This document shows positions 1 through 9,256 of a DNA stretch of 34,438 bases, piece by piece. Each line of letters begins with the position of its first letter. Position 1 is the first letter of the stretch. Made by a program: the position numbers and the translations under genes. This stretch comes from Candidatus Ventricola gallistercoris (GTDB lineage: Bacteria > Bacillota > Clostridia > Christensenellales > Aristaeellaceae), in NCBI GenBank assembly GCA_018716525.1, contig DVJV01000184.1, positions 1-34,438 of the forward strand, given 5' to 3'. The notes under the pieces were generated by a model, which was not told the DNA's origin, ran no database searches, and saw nothing but the letters and a program-made list of their open reading frames with translations.

Positions 1-449
1 CGCTGCTTCTGCCCGCCGGAGAGCTGCGAGGGATAGGCGTTTTCCTTCTGCGTCAGCCCCACGATCTCAAGCAGCCGCATGACCTTTTTGCGCTTTTCCT
101 CGCGGCTCATCTTCGCGCCCAGCAGCGGATAGGCCACATTTTCAAACACCGTGCGCGACTTCATCAGGTTGAAGTGCTGAAAGATCATGCCGATCTTCCT
201 GCGCGCCGCGCGCAGCTCCCTTTCCGAATAGGCGGTCAGATCCTGCCCGTTTAGAATCACCTGGCCGCTTGTGGGCCGCTCCAGCAGGTTGATGCACCGC
301 ACCAGCGTCGATTTGCCCGCCCCGCTGAAACCGATGATCCCGAAGATCTCGCCATCTTCGATGGTCAGGGATACATCCCGGACGGCGTGCACGTTTTCTG
401 CCCGTGCTCCCGTCTCAAATGTCTTGCACACATGGCGCAATTCGATCAT
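1..449 (-). CDS. metN: ABC transporter ATP-binding protein, MetN-like (C-terminus beyond window)
   Basis: Minus-strand translation [64 protein letters not shown]...QLSGGQKQ: Walker A, Q-loop and signature; MetN-like N-terminus. Confidence 0.85.
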   Translation of the reverse strand, partial: MIELRHVCKTFETGARAENVHAVRDVSLTIEDGEIFGIIGFSGAGKSTLVRCINLLERPTSGQVILNGQDLTAYSERELRAARRKIGMIFQHFNLMKSRTVFENVAYPLLGAKMSREEKRKKVMRLLEIVGLTQKENAYPSQLSGGQKQ

Positions 450-555
450 ACGTCTTCCCCTCCATCGCGCCCTCAAACGCGGGCGGCCCTGTCTTCTTTG
501 TGTTGCAGTCCGGCTTAAGCGGTGGCGCCGTTTGCGGCTTCCCGGCTGCTGAATC

Positions 556-584
556 ATTATACCGTGCCGCGCGGATATAGGCAA
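556..584 (-). promoter_or_regulatory. sigma70-type promoter for the metN-like gene (-35 TTGCCT, 17 bp, -10 TATAAT)
   Basis: Minus strand TTGCCT-N17-TATAAT, ~100 nt upstream of the start codon. Confidence 0.55.
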
Positions 585-804
585 ACATGAATCATATATG
601 ATCAGGCATAGAAATAAACTATGGCTCATCTTTTTCAAAGCCACGCTATCGAAAAAAACGCCGCGTGCGGCAAGATGCATGAAGCGGGAAAGGATTTTGC
701 ATTTTTGCGGCGAAGAAATACGCATACTGCGCCCGGCAAGGGCCGCAGGCCGGCGCAAAACCGGCCAGACAAAAGGACACAACCACCTGAAAGCGGGGAT
801 CACC

Positions 805-1962
805 ATGCATTTTCTCACGGACGCGCAGGCGCTGGAAGCCGAAATGCGCGCATTTTTTGAAGACCTGCACCAATACCCGGAACCCTCTCACCAGGAGGTG
901 CGCACCAATGCCCGCGTGCGCGAGGCGCTCGCCCCGCACGGCATTGAGCTGCTCACGCCCGCGGACAACATCACCATTGCGGTGGTGCACGGCGCGCATC
1001 CGGGCAAGACCGTGGGCCTTCGCTTTGACACCGACGCGCTGCAGCTCGAGGAGCTGACCGACCTGCCCTATCGCTCCCTGAATCCGGGGCTGATGCACGG
1101 CTGCGGGCACGACGCGCACACCACCGTGGGCGTGTACACCGCCCGGCTGCTGCAAGCGCACCGCGACGCGCTGTACGGCACGTATAAGATCATCTTCCAG
1201 CCCGCCGAGGAGGGCGAGCACGGCGCGCAGGAGGTCATTTCCACCGGCCTGGTTCAGGATGTGGATGCCTTCTACGGCCTGCACGTGTGGAGCCTCTACC
1301 CCACCGGCACGCTGCACGCCTCCAGCGGAAGCATATGCGCCGAACCGGATATGTTCAAAATCACGCTGCACGGCAAGGGCGGCCACGGCGCGACGCCGCA
1401 CCTGTGCACCGATGCCGTCGCCGCGGGCGCGGCGGTGGTACAGTCGCTCCAGCACATCGTCTCTCGCTTCATCTCGCCGATGCAGAGCGTCGTGGTGACG
1501 GTGGGCTCCTTCCACGCCGGCACCCGCTGCAACATCATCGCCCAGGAAGCCGTGCTCGAGGGCACGCTGCGCGCGTTCGACGAAGACGTGCACGCACAGC
1601 TTCTCACCCTCTTTAACCGCATCGTAAACGGCGTGAGCCACGCGCACGGGTGCACCGCCGACATCGAGATCAACGAGGTCACGGGCGTGGTCATCAACGA
1701 CGAGCGCCTCACCCGGCTGGCCAACGAAGCCGCCGCCGAGCTCGTTTCGCCCGGGGCGATCATGCCGCAGATTCCCAACATGCTCGGCGACGACTTTGCC
1801 GAGTACCGCCGCATCGCGCCCAGCTGCTACGTGCAGGTGGGCATGGGCTGCCCGGGGCACGACTTTGCGCACCACCACGGCCAGTTCTGCGTGGACGAGC
1901 GCGTGCTGCCCCTGGCCTCCGCGTGGATGGCCGGCTGCGCCGTGCGCGCCGCGCAGCCGTAA
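805..1962 (+). CDS. M20 family amidohydrolase / peptidase (N-acyl amino acid amidohydrolase-like)
   Basis: [32 protein letters not shown]..., [40 protein letters not shown] motifs; ORF track extends further 5', start chosen at the family-like N-terminus. Confidence 0.88.
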   Translation: MHFLTDAQALEAEMRAFFEDLHQYPEPSHQEVRTNARVREALAPHGIELLTPADNITIAVVHGAHPGKTVGLRFDTDALQLEELTDLPYRSLNPGLMHGCGHDAHTTVGVYTARLLQAHRDALYGTYKIIFQPAEEGEHGAQEVISTGLVQDVDAFYGLHVWSLYPTGTLHASSGSICAEPDMFKITLHGKGGHGATPHLCTDAVAAGAAVVQSLQHIVSRFISPMQSVVVTVGSFHAGTRCNIIAQEAVLEGTLRAFDEDVHAQLLTLFNRIVNGVSHAHGCTADIEINEVTGVVINDERLTRLANEAAAELVSPGAIMPQIPNMLGDDFAEYRRIAPSCYVQVGMGCPGHDFAHHHGQFCVDERVLPLASAWMAGCAVRAAQP

Positions 1963-2129
1963 GCGGCTTCTGCCTGAAAGCGCGCTTGGCAAAAAGCGGC
2001 GCTTTGCACAAAACCCCTGCAAAAACGCGAGAGTGTTACGATTTCTGAACAGGAATTTTTTCCGTTTTGCCGAATAATAGTATAGATCAGGCAGTCTGCT
2101 AACCGCCAGGTACCGGGAGGAAATGCATC

Positions 2130-2405
2130 ATGGGCGAAACATCCAAACGCGAAAAGATCAAGGCGTTTTTCATCCGCCGCAAAATCAACGCCCTGGGTCT
2201 GTTGGTCATCACCGTGATGAGCGCGGTGATCACCCTGCTTTGCGCGCTCACCGGTTTTTCCCGCACGGACGTGCTGGTGATCGTGACCATTTTGCTGATT
2301 CTGCTCTGCTTTTTGCAGGCATTCAAGCTCAAGAAGAGCTTTCGCACCATTCGCTCTTCCCACGCGATTCGCAAAAAACACAACCGCGACCACGCGCAGC
2401 CGTAA
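2130..2405 (+). CDS. small membrane protein, 91 aa, unknown function
   Basis: SD-like gggagg upstream; basic N- and C-termini flanking two hydrophobic segments; followed by a terminator. Confidence 0.65.
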   Translation: MGETSKREKIKAFFIRRKINALGLLVITVMSAVITLLCALTGFSRTDVLVIVTILLILLCFLQAFKLKKSFRTIRSSHAIRKKHNRDHAQP

Positions 2406-2429
2406 GCGCACTTTGCTACGCATCATACA

Positions 2430-2472
2430 AAAACCGGGATATGCCTTCAAAAAAGAAGGCTATCCCGGTTTT
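2430..2472. terminator. bidirectional intrinsic terminator between convergent genes
   Basis: aaaaccgggatatgccttc-aaaaaa-gaaggctatcccggtttt hairpin, A/T tracts on both sides. Confidence 0.8.
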
Positions 2473-2531
2473 GTATTGTGCCGTCTGCTGATGGACATCT
2501 GAAATTCTGTTTTCAGCCGCTTCAAACCGCG

Positions 2532-3203
2532 TCAGCGTTTCTCCACGCTGCACACGGTCAGCACGCCATCGGAAACGGTGAAGCGCACATTGTGCCCGGC
2601 AAACGCCACGCCATACACCCTTTCGGGGTCATGCTGGTAGGAAGGCCGCGGGTCCTGGGAAAGCACCCCGCAAAGCGCCTGCCTGTGCTCGGGCTCGATG
2701 CGCTCCAAGAGCGCCGGAGGAAACACCACGCGCAACTCATACCCCTTGCGGGCCTCGGAAAAGCCGCCCGTCGCCTCGGGGTGGCAGTCTGCCAGGGGCA
2801 AATAGGGCTTGATATCGTAGATGGGCGTGCCATCCATCAGGTCTGCGCCGCCCACCACGAGCACGGGCCCTTCCTCCGTGTGCAGGTGCACCGCCTCAAG
2901 CGTCACGCACGACAAGCCGATGCCATTGGGCCGAAACGGCGAGCGCGTGGCAAACACGCCCATGCGCGTGTTGCCCCCCAGCCGAGGCGGGCGCACCGTG
3001 GGCGACCACCCCGTCTCATTGCACTGCGAAAACGACCAGAGCAGCCACAAATGGGAAAAGCCCTCGATGCCGCGCAGGGCGTCCTGGCAGCGGTACGGGG
3101 GCTCGAAGACGATGACCCCTCGCGTCTGCGGCACGAGGCCGCTTTGGCGGGGAATGCCGAATTTTTCCTTGAATTCGCTGCGAATGCGTGCGATAAACTC
3201 CAT
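2532..3203 (-). CDS. trmO: TrmO/TsaA family tRNA (adenine-N6)-methyltransferase
   Basis: MEFIARIRSEFKEKFGIPRQSGLVPQTRGVIVFEPPYRCQDALRGIEGFSHLWLLWSF...RPNGIGLS: TrmO/YaeB signature. Confidence 0.88.
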   Translation of the reverse strand: MEFIARIRSEFKEKFGIPRQSGLVPQTRGVIVFEPPYRCQDALRGIEGFSHLWLLWSFSQCNETGWSPTVRPPRLGGNTRMGVFATRSPFRPNGIGLSCVTLEAVHLHTEEGPVLVVGGADLMDGTPIYDIKPYLPLADCHPEATGGFSEARKGYELRVVFPPALLERIEPEHRQALCGVLSQDPRPSYQHDPERVYGVAFAGHNVRFTVSDGVLTVCSVEKR

Positions 3204-3239
3204 GCTGCCTCCCTGCTGCAAGCGCCGTCAAACGCCCCT

Positions 3240-3944
3240 CTACCTTAGCAGAATCTGCGGCACCTCCACGCCCGAATCGTGCATCGTCTGGATCATGTGG
3301 CGCTGGGCCGCCTGCCGCGCGCGCTCGCTGTCGCCCTCGGCAATGCCGCGGTACATCTCCAGGTGGCACTGGCTGGCGCGCTGGTAGCTGCCCTCCACGC
3401 GCCGCGTGTGGTGATAGCCCGCCTGGATCGACTCGTGGATCGTCGGCAGCAGCCGGGTGATCACGTCGTTGCCCGTGCACTGGGCAATCAGCGAGTGAAA
3501 CTCGCAGTCAAAGGGGGTGTAATCCTCCCCGTGGAGGTAGGCGTTGTCCATCCTGTCCAGCAGCGCCTTCATCGCCTGCAGGTGCTTGTCCTGCCTGTGC
3601 AGCGCCGCAAGCGCCGCCACGTTCGGCTCGATAAGCAGGCGCGTTTGCAAAAGCTGTGCGATCAGCTCCTCCTGATCGGCAAAGCGCAGCCCCAGCGGGT
3701 CGCGCGCCAGCCCCGGCATCGCGCAAAGAAACGTGCCCTGCCCCTGGCGGATGTCCACGATGTGCTCCGTCTGCAGGATCTTCACCGCCTCGCGCACCGT
3801 CGAGCGGCTCACGCCGAACCGCTCCATCAGCTCCGCTTCCGCCGGCAGCTTTGCCCCCGTCTTCATCGACTCCTGAATGATCATCTCCCTGAGCTTATCG
3901 GCGATCTGCTCGGGCAGTTTTCTCGTTTTTCTAACCTTTTCCAT
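3240..3944 (-). CDS. GntR (FadR subfamily) transcriptional regulator
   Basis: N-terminal wHTH (LPEQIADKLREMI...LPAEAELMERFGVSRSTVREAVKILQ) plus FCD-like alpha-helical C-terminal domain. Confidence 0.9.
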   Translation of the reverse strand: MEKVRKTRKLPEQIADKLREMIIQESMKTGAKLPAEAELMERFGVSRSTVREAVKILQTEHIVDIRQGQGTFLCAMPGLARDPLGLRFADQEELIAQLLQTRLLIEPNVAALAALHRQDKHLQAMKALLDRMDNAYLHGEDYTPFDCEFHSLIAQCTGNDVITRLLPTIHESIQAGYHHTRRVEGSYQRASQCHLEMYRGIAEGDSERARQAAQRHMIQTMHDSGVEVPQILLR

Positions 3945-4082
3945 ATGCGCTGTGTCGCCTGTCCTTATGCGTACTTCGGGATGATTTTATCATATTTTTC
4001 GTTTTTTCACAACCGATTTACCCCATTTGCCCGCCCAAAGCCCGCAACCTGCACAAGATCCTTGCGCTTCCCTCGACGAGCC

Positions 4083-4111
4083 TTGACATTCCCTGTGTGC
4101 AAACCTATAAT
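4083..4111 (+). promoter_or_regulatory. consensus sigma70-type promoter for the transketolase operon
   Basis: TTGACA-N17-TATAAT exact consensus hexamers; ~150 nt leader before the start codon. Confidence 0.8.
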
Positions 4112-4268
4112 AGAATCGAACATTGACTTGGCGCGGACTGCCTGCGTGCATGCGCTTTGTGCCCTTGGGCCCATGGCGTGCGCAGACGTTGTCCCCCCTT
4201 TTTTGTTGGATGCCGCCCGGCGGTATCCGGCACTTGCTTCACTTTCCGTACAAGTCAGGAGGATTATC

Positions 4269-5081
4269 ATGGATTTTCAGGCACTCACGCAGCAGTGCGC
4301 CGTGATTCGCCGCGACATCATCTCCATGCTGGAAAAAGCCGGTTCCGGCCACCCCGGCGGATCGCTCTCTGCGGTGGAGATGCTCGTGGCGCTCTATCAC
4401 GTGAAGATGAACGTCGATCCATCCAGGCCGCAGATGCCCGAGCGCGACCGGTTCGTGCTCAGCAAGGGCCATGCCGCGCCCGCGCTCTATGCGACGCTGG
4501 CCAGCCGCGGCTTCTTCCCGCGCGAGGAGCTTGACCACCTGCGCAAGCTGGGGGCCATGCTCCAGGGCCACCCCGACAAAAACAAGTGCCCCGGTGTGGA
4601 TGCTTCCACCGGCTCGCTGGGGCAGGGCGTCTCCGCCGCCGTGGGCATGGCGCTGGGGCTGCGCCTGCAGGGCGGAAGCCAGCAGGTTTACACCATTCTG
4701 GGCGACGGCGAATGCCAGGAGGGCCTCGTCTGGGAGGCGCTGATGGCCGCCGCGCACTACCGCCTTGACAACCTGACGATCCTCTTTGACTGGAACGGCT
4801 TGCAGATCGACGGCCGCAACGACGACGTCATGAGCCTTGGCGACTTTGCCGCCAAGCTGCGCGCCTTCGGCCTTGACCTGATCGAGGTTCAGGATGGCAA
4901 CGACATCGCTCAGGTGCTCGATGCGCTCAACGCGCCGCGCAAGAGCGGCATGCCCCGCGGCATTCTGTGCCACACGGTCAAGGGCAAGGGCGTATCGTTC
5001 ATGGAAAATGAGGCCGGCTGGCACGGCAAGGCGCCCAACGCCCAGCAGGCCGAAGCCGCTCTGAAGGAACTGGAGGGCTGA
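4269..5081 (+). CDS. transketolase, N-terminal (TPP-binding) subunit
   Basis: MDFQALTQQCAVIRRDIISMLEKAGSGHPGGSLSAVEML...LSKGHAAPALYA...GDGECQEG; SD aggagg. Confidence 0.93.
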   Translation: MDFQALTQQCAVIRRDIISMLEKAGSGHPGGSLSAVEMLVALYHVKMNVDPSRPQMPERDRFVLSKGHAAPALYATLASRGFFPREELDHLRKLGAMLQGHPDKNKCPGVDASTGSLGQGVSAAVGMALGLRLQGGSQQVYTILGDGECQEGLVWEALMAAAHYRLDNLTILFDWNGLQIDGRNDDVMSLGDFAAKLRAFGLDLIEVQDGNDIAQVLDALNAPRKSGMPRGILCHTVKGKGVSFMENEAGWHGKAPNAQQAEAALKELEG

Positions 5082-5083
5082 AC

Positions 5084-6007
5084 ATGAGTGAAAAGAAAGC
5101 CACGCGTGTGGGCTATGGCGAGGCGCTGGTCAAGCTCGGCGCAGAAAACGAGCGGATCGTCGTGTTCGACGCCGACCTCTCCTGCTCCACGATGACCACC
5201 TACTTTGCCAAGGCCTACCCCAACCGGTTCTTCAACAGCGGCATTGCCGAGGCCAACATGGTCACCATGGCCGCGGGCATGGCCAGCGTGGGCCTGATTC
5301 CCTTCTGCTCCACGTTCGCGGTGTTTGCCAGCCGCTGCTATGAACAGATCCGCAACGGGGTGTGCTACCCCCGGCTGAATGTCAAATTCGCCTTCACGCA
5401 CGCGGGCATCACCGTGGGCGAGGACGGCGCTACCCATCAGGCCATCGAGGACATCGCCATCATGCGCGCGCTGCCCGGCATGACCATCCTGTGCCCCTGC
5501 GATGCGCTGGAAGCCGAGCGCGCCGTGCGCGCCGCAGCCGCCATCGACGGGCCGGTGTACCTGCGCCTGGCTCGCCTGGCCACGCCCGTCTTCTCCGATG
5601 GCATGCCCTTTGAGGTCGGCAAGGCCAATGTGCTGCGCGAGGGCGCCGACGCCGCGCTGATCACCTGCGGGCTGATGGTGGAATCCTGCATGAACGCCGC
5701 CGAGCTGCTCAAAGCGCAGGGCATCAACGCGACGGTGGTCAACATGCACACCATCAAGCCCCTGGACGAGGACATTGTCCGCCGTCTGGCAGCGCAGATG
5801 CCGCTTTTTACCGTCGAGGAGCACTCCATCATCGGCGGCCTGGGCGACGCCGTGGCCTCTGTCGTCGCCGGGCACGGCGGCAAGCTGCACAAGATTGGCG
5901 TCCCCGATTGCTTTGGCCAGTCCGGCAAGCCTGCTGAGCTGCTCGACTTCTACGGCCTGAGCACTGAGAAGATCGCCAAGACTGTCGCAAACGCCGTCAA
6001 GCGCTGA
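5084..6007 (+). CDS. transketolase, C-terminal subunit
   Basis: Pyrimidine-binding and C-terminal transketolase domains (FFNSGIAEANMVTMAAGMASVG..., THAGITVGEDGATHQAIEDIAIMR). Confidence 0.93.
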   Translation: MSEKKATRVGYGEALVKLGAENERIVVFDADLSCSTMTTYFAKAYPNRFFNSGIAEANMVTMAAGMASVGLIPFCSTFAVFASRCYEQIRNGVCYPRLNVKFAFTHAGITVGEDGATHQAIEDIAIMRALPGMTILCPCDALEAERAVRAAAAIDGPVYLRLARLATPVFSDGMPFEVGKANVLREGADAALITCGLMVESCMNAAELLKAQGINATVVNMHTIKPLDEDIVRRLAAQMPLFTVEEHSIIGGLGDAVASVVAGHGGKLHKIGVPDCFGQSGKPAELLDFYGLSTEKIAKTVANAVKR

Positions 6008-6021
6008 TTTTCACATTTTCT

Positions 6022-6055
6022 GCCGCTCTCCTATTATAAGGAGAGCGGCTTTTTT
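6022..6055 (+). terminator. intrinsic terminator after transketolase
   Basis: gccgctctcct-attat-aggagagcggc followed by ttttttg-type tract. Confidence 0.9.
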
Positions 6056-6167
6056 GCCGGCTATGAAGGATTTCACGGGAAAAACGCGAATAGTGAATAA
6101 GATTGAGTTTGCCCTTTTGCACATTCCCGCGCAGCGGTTTTCGCCCGTGTGGGAAGATGCGGGTATG

Positions 6168-6273
6168 TTATTCACAGGCTTGTGGAAAAACTGGGGATAT
6201 TTGAGGTCGTTCTTACAGGTTTTTCCACAGCCCAAAACCCTTTGCTTTTGGGGCTTTTTGGCACTTATCCCCA
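6168..6273. promoter_or_regulatory. DnaA-box-like cluster upstream of dnaN
   Basis: TTATTCACA (6168), TGTGGAAAA (6181), CTGGGGATA (6191), TTTTCCACA (6221), TTATCCCCA (6265). Confidence 0.5.
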
Positions 6274-6335
6274 GTATCAACCGCCCTACTGCTCCTGCTG
6301 CTGATTCATATTCTGCTGCTACCCCATGGAGGTGG

Positions 6336-7445
6336 ATGCACATGCAATTTTCCTGCGATACCAACAAACTGAACGAAGGCCTGTCCATCGTCAGCCGCGC
6401 GCTGGCCGTGCGCTCTTCCAAGCCCATTTTGGAAGGCGTTCTTTTGGAGACCTGCGAGGAGGGCATTCGCCTGACCTGCACCGACATGGCCCTGGGCATT
6501 GAAACCGTGATCCCCGCGACCATCGGTGAAGAAGGCCGTGCCGTGCTTCCCGGCAAACTGCTGTGCGAGATCGTGCGCAAGCTGCCGGGCGGCGTGTGCA
6601 ACGTGTCCATCGGCGGGCGGATGCAAGCCACGCTGCGCTGCGCGAGCGTTCGCACGACGATCAGCGGCTTTGACCCGGTGGAATACCCGGAGCTGCCGCA
6701 GGTGGCGGGCCAGTCCTTTGCCATGCCCCAAAACACGCTGCGCGACATGATCGGCCGCACGCTCTTTGCCATCGCGCAGGACGAGTCCCGGCCCATCCTC
6801 ACCGGCTGCCTGATGGAGATCGGCAAAAGCGAAATGCGCGTGGTGGCGCTTGACGGCTTCCGCCTGGCGCTGCGCAAGGAGGCCATTGAAGGGCCGCAAA
6901 GCGACATCAGCGCCGTGGTCGGCGGCAAGGTGCTCGGCGACATCGCCAAAATCCTTTCCGACAGCGACGAGCCCGTGGAGCTGTGCTTCAGCCGCAGCCA
7001 CGTGCAGATGAACATCGGCGAAACGCACGTGGTGGCCCGGCTGCTGGAGGGCGAATTCATCCGCTACCGGCAGATTCTGCCCGAAGAGTGGCAGACCCGC
7101 GTGACGATCGACCGCTCGGAGCTGAGCGGCGCCATCGACCGCGCCAGCCTCATCGCCCGGGAGAACAAGAGCTACCTGGTGTGCTTCAAGCTCGACGGCG
7201 AGACACTGTGCGTCACATCCAATTCCGAGACGGGCGACATGGAAGAGCAGATCCCCGTGACCACCGAGGGCAAGGATCTGACCATCGCCTTCAACGTGCG
7301 CTACATCACCGATGTGCTGCGCGCGCTTTCGGATGATCAGATCGTCATGCGCTTTAACTCCAATGTGAGCCCGTGCGTGGTCTGCCCGGTGCAGGGCGAC
7401 AGCTACCTGTATCTGGTGCTGCCCGTGCGCGCGTTCGGCACCTGA
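6336..7445 (+). CDS. dnaN: DNA polymerase III beta subunit (sliding clamp)
   Basis: MHMQFSCDTNKLNEGLSIVSRALAVRSSKPILEGVLLET...C-terminal VCPVQGDSYLYLVLPVR; start could be 6342. Confidence 0.95.
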   Translation: MHMQFSCDTNKLNEGLSIVSRALAVRSSKPILEGVLLETCEEGIRLTCTDMALGIETVIPATIGEEGRAVLPGKLLCEIVRKLPGGVCNVSIGGRMQATLRCASVRTTISGFDPVEYPELPQVAGQSFAMPQNTLRDMIGRTLFAIAQDESRPILTGCLMEIGKSEMRVVALDGFRLALRKEAIEGPQSDISAVVGGKVLGDIAKILSDSDEPVELCFSRSHVQMNIGETHVVARLLEGEFIRYRQILPEEWQTRVTIDRSELSGAIDRASLIARENKSYLVCFKLDGETLCVTSNSETGDMEEQIPVTTEGKDLTIAFNVRYITDVLRALSDDQIVMRFNSNVSPCVVCPVQGDSYLYLVLPVRAFGT

Positions 7446-7476
7446 TGCGCCGCTTTGGCCTAGAGAGGGTGAAGCT

Positions 7477-8574
7477 ATGCGCGTCAAATCGCTGAGCCTG
7501 AGCCAGTTTCGCAACTATGAGCAGGCGCTCATCGAGCCGGATGCGGGCGTGACCGTGTTTACCGGCCCCAACGCGCAGGGAAAGACCAACATTTTGGAGG
7601 CGCTTCACCTGTGCTGCCTGGGGCGCAGCCACCGCACATCGCGCGATGAGGAGCTCATCCGGTGGGGGCAGCCCTGCGCGCGCGCAGCCGTGACCACCGA
7701 GCAGCGCGACGGCACGCACGAGGTGAGCGTGGCGCTCAGCCGCGCGGGCAGGCGGCGCAAGGTGGTGCGCATCGGCGCAAGGCAGGCCGAGCGCATCGGC
7801 GAATTGCTGGGCCACGTGTGCGGCGTGCTGTTTTCGCCGGAGGATCTTCAGATTGTCAAGAGCGGCCCGGCGGAGCGCCGAAGGTTTATCGACATGCAGC
7901 TCTCCCAGCTCCGCCCGGCGTATTTCTATGCGCTGCAGCGGGCCATGCGCACGCTCAACCAGCGCAATGCGCTGCTGCGGGACATCGCGCGCGATCCTTC
8001 GCTGATTTCCACGCTGGATATGTGGGATGAGCAGCTTGCCCAGTGCGGCGCGCTGATCGCCGAAAACCGGCGCGAGGCCATCGGCAGGCTTTGCGAGCTG
8101 GCCGCCTCTGCGCACGCATCGCTGACCGGCGGCAGGGAGCAGCTTTCGCTGCGGTATCTCTCCCCGTTTGCGCAGGCGCAGGATGTCCGCGAGGCCATGC
8201 TCGCGCGGCTGCACGACGCCAGAAGCGAGGATCTGCGGCGGATGACCACCAGCGTGGGCGTTCACCGCGACGATATCGGCATCACCATCGACGGGAAGGA
8301 TGCCAGGCTCTTTGCCTCACAGGGGCAGCAGCGCAGCGCGGTGCTCTCCCTCAAGCTGGCGCAGCTGGAGCTGGCCATGCAGGAGCGTGGCGAGGCGCCC
8401 GTTTTGATGCTGGACGACGTGATGAGCGAGCTGGACCCTTCCAGGCGCAGGCAGCTCATCGAGCGCATCGACCGGGTGCAGACGTTTGTTACCTGCACCG
8501 ATCTTTCGGATCTGGCAGGCGCGCGTCAGGGCGCCGTGTACCGTGTGGAAAACGGCGTGCTGACCGCTTTGTGA
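7477..8574 (+). CDS. recF: DNA replication/repair protein RecF
   Basis: MRVKSLSLSQFRNYEQALIEPDAGVTVFTGPNAQGKTNILEALHLCCLGRSHRTSRDEELI...LMLDDVMSELDPSRR. Confidence 0.95.
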   Translation: MRVKSLSLSQFRNYEQALIEPDAGVTVFTGPNAQGKTNILEALHLCCLGRSHRTSRDEELIRWGQPCARAAVTTEQRDGTHEVSVALSRAGRRRKVVRIGARQAERIGELLGHVCGVLFSPEDLQIVKSGPAERRRFIDMQLSQLRPAYFYALQRAMRTLNQRNALLRDIARDPSLISTLDMWDEQLAQCGALIAENRREAIGRLCELAASAHASLTGGREQLSLRYLSPFAQAQDVREAMLARLHDARSEDLRRMTTSVGVHRDDIGITIDGKDARLFASQGQQRSAVLSLKLAQLELAMQERGEAPVLMLDDVMSELDPSRRRQLIERIDRVQTFVTCTDLSDLAGARQGAVYRVENGVLTAL

Positions 8575-8623
8575 TCTTTTGGGCGAATGCGCAAAAATCC
8601 TGTAAAATCGAGGAAAAGCGCAG

Positions 8624-8709
8624 TTATCCAGAAGTTATACACAGCCGTCCACAAATCATCCACAGTTTTCCACACAAATGTGGAAAAGTCTGTGGAAAAC
8701 TGTGGAAGG
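8624..8709. promoter_or_regulatory. dense DnaA-box-like cluster downstream of recF; candidate origin or DnaA-binding region
   Basis: TTATCCAGA 8624, TTATACACA 8635, TCATCCACA 8656, TTTTCCACA 8666, TGTGGAAAA 8679 and 8691, TGTGGAAGG 8701 within 86 bp. Confidence 0.55.
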
Positions 8710-8964
8710 AAGTGGGAAAACCGGAGGAAAAACCCGCCGGATACCGCTCGCCACGGCGCCCCAAAAAGCAGGCGGCGACAGGGTTTTGGGGGCTATTTGC
8801 AGGCGGTGCGGAAGTGGAAGCGCTGTGCACAGTCCAAAAGTGGAAAAGTGGTGTGCACAGGCCCTGCCCGGGGGAAAACCCGGTGCGGCATGTGCGCGCC
8901 GCCCGGCATGAAAACCCCGCTTTTTGGCCAATCTAAGGCAAAAAACGGGAAGAAGGCTGGGCTG

Positions 8965-9207
8965 ATGATCGTCTTATATCAACAGGGGCTGGAGGATGTG
9001 GCCGCACAGCTGTCCGCCATGGGCTACCGGGTGCATCCCATGAGCAGCCGCATCCCGGCGGATGCGGTGCTCTATGTCAGCGATCTGCGCGGCGCGCTGC
9101 ACGTGCGCGCGGGCGCGCGCGGCACGGCGATGGTCTGTGCGCGCGGGCTGAATGCCGCTCAGATCGCCGCCGCGCTTGCGCGGCGGGGGTGCGCGCCGCT
9201 GTTTTAA
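8965..9207 (+). CDS. YkuS/UPF0180-like protein, 80 aa
   Basis: MIVLYQQGLEDVAAQLSAMGYRVHPM...AMVCARGLNAAQIAAALARR resembles the YkuS-family pattern. Confidence 0.6.
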   Translation: MIVLYQQGLEDVAAQLSAMGYRVHPMSSRIPADAVLYVSDLRGALHVRAGARGTAMVCARGLNAAQIAAALARRGCAPLF

Positions 9208-9256
9208 CGCCTCCGCCGGGCGCACAGGCCCCGGAGGAATGCGAAAGGAAGTTTGC

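Noticed and set aside
450-548. Possible S-box/SAM riboswitch upstream of the metN-like gene
   Set aside because: Leader is only ~100 nt and no S-box core motifs were recognised.
646-2022. 458-aa minus-strand ORF, and similar long antisense ORFs at 6306-7514, 17065-18345, 24809-25957 and 29162-30532
   Set aside because: All lie opposite conserved genes (M20, dnaN, histidine kinase, ABC exporter, rimO) and show no recognisable domains.
8587-8964. 5' extension of the YkuS-like ORF (206-aa version)
   Set aside because: The extension translates the DnaA-box cluster into low-complexity basic sequence; the family-like N-terminus begins at 8965.
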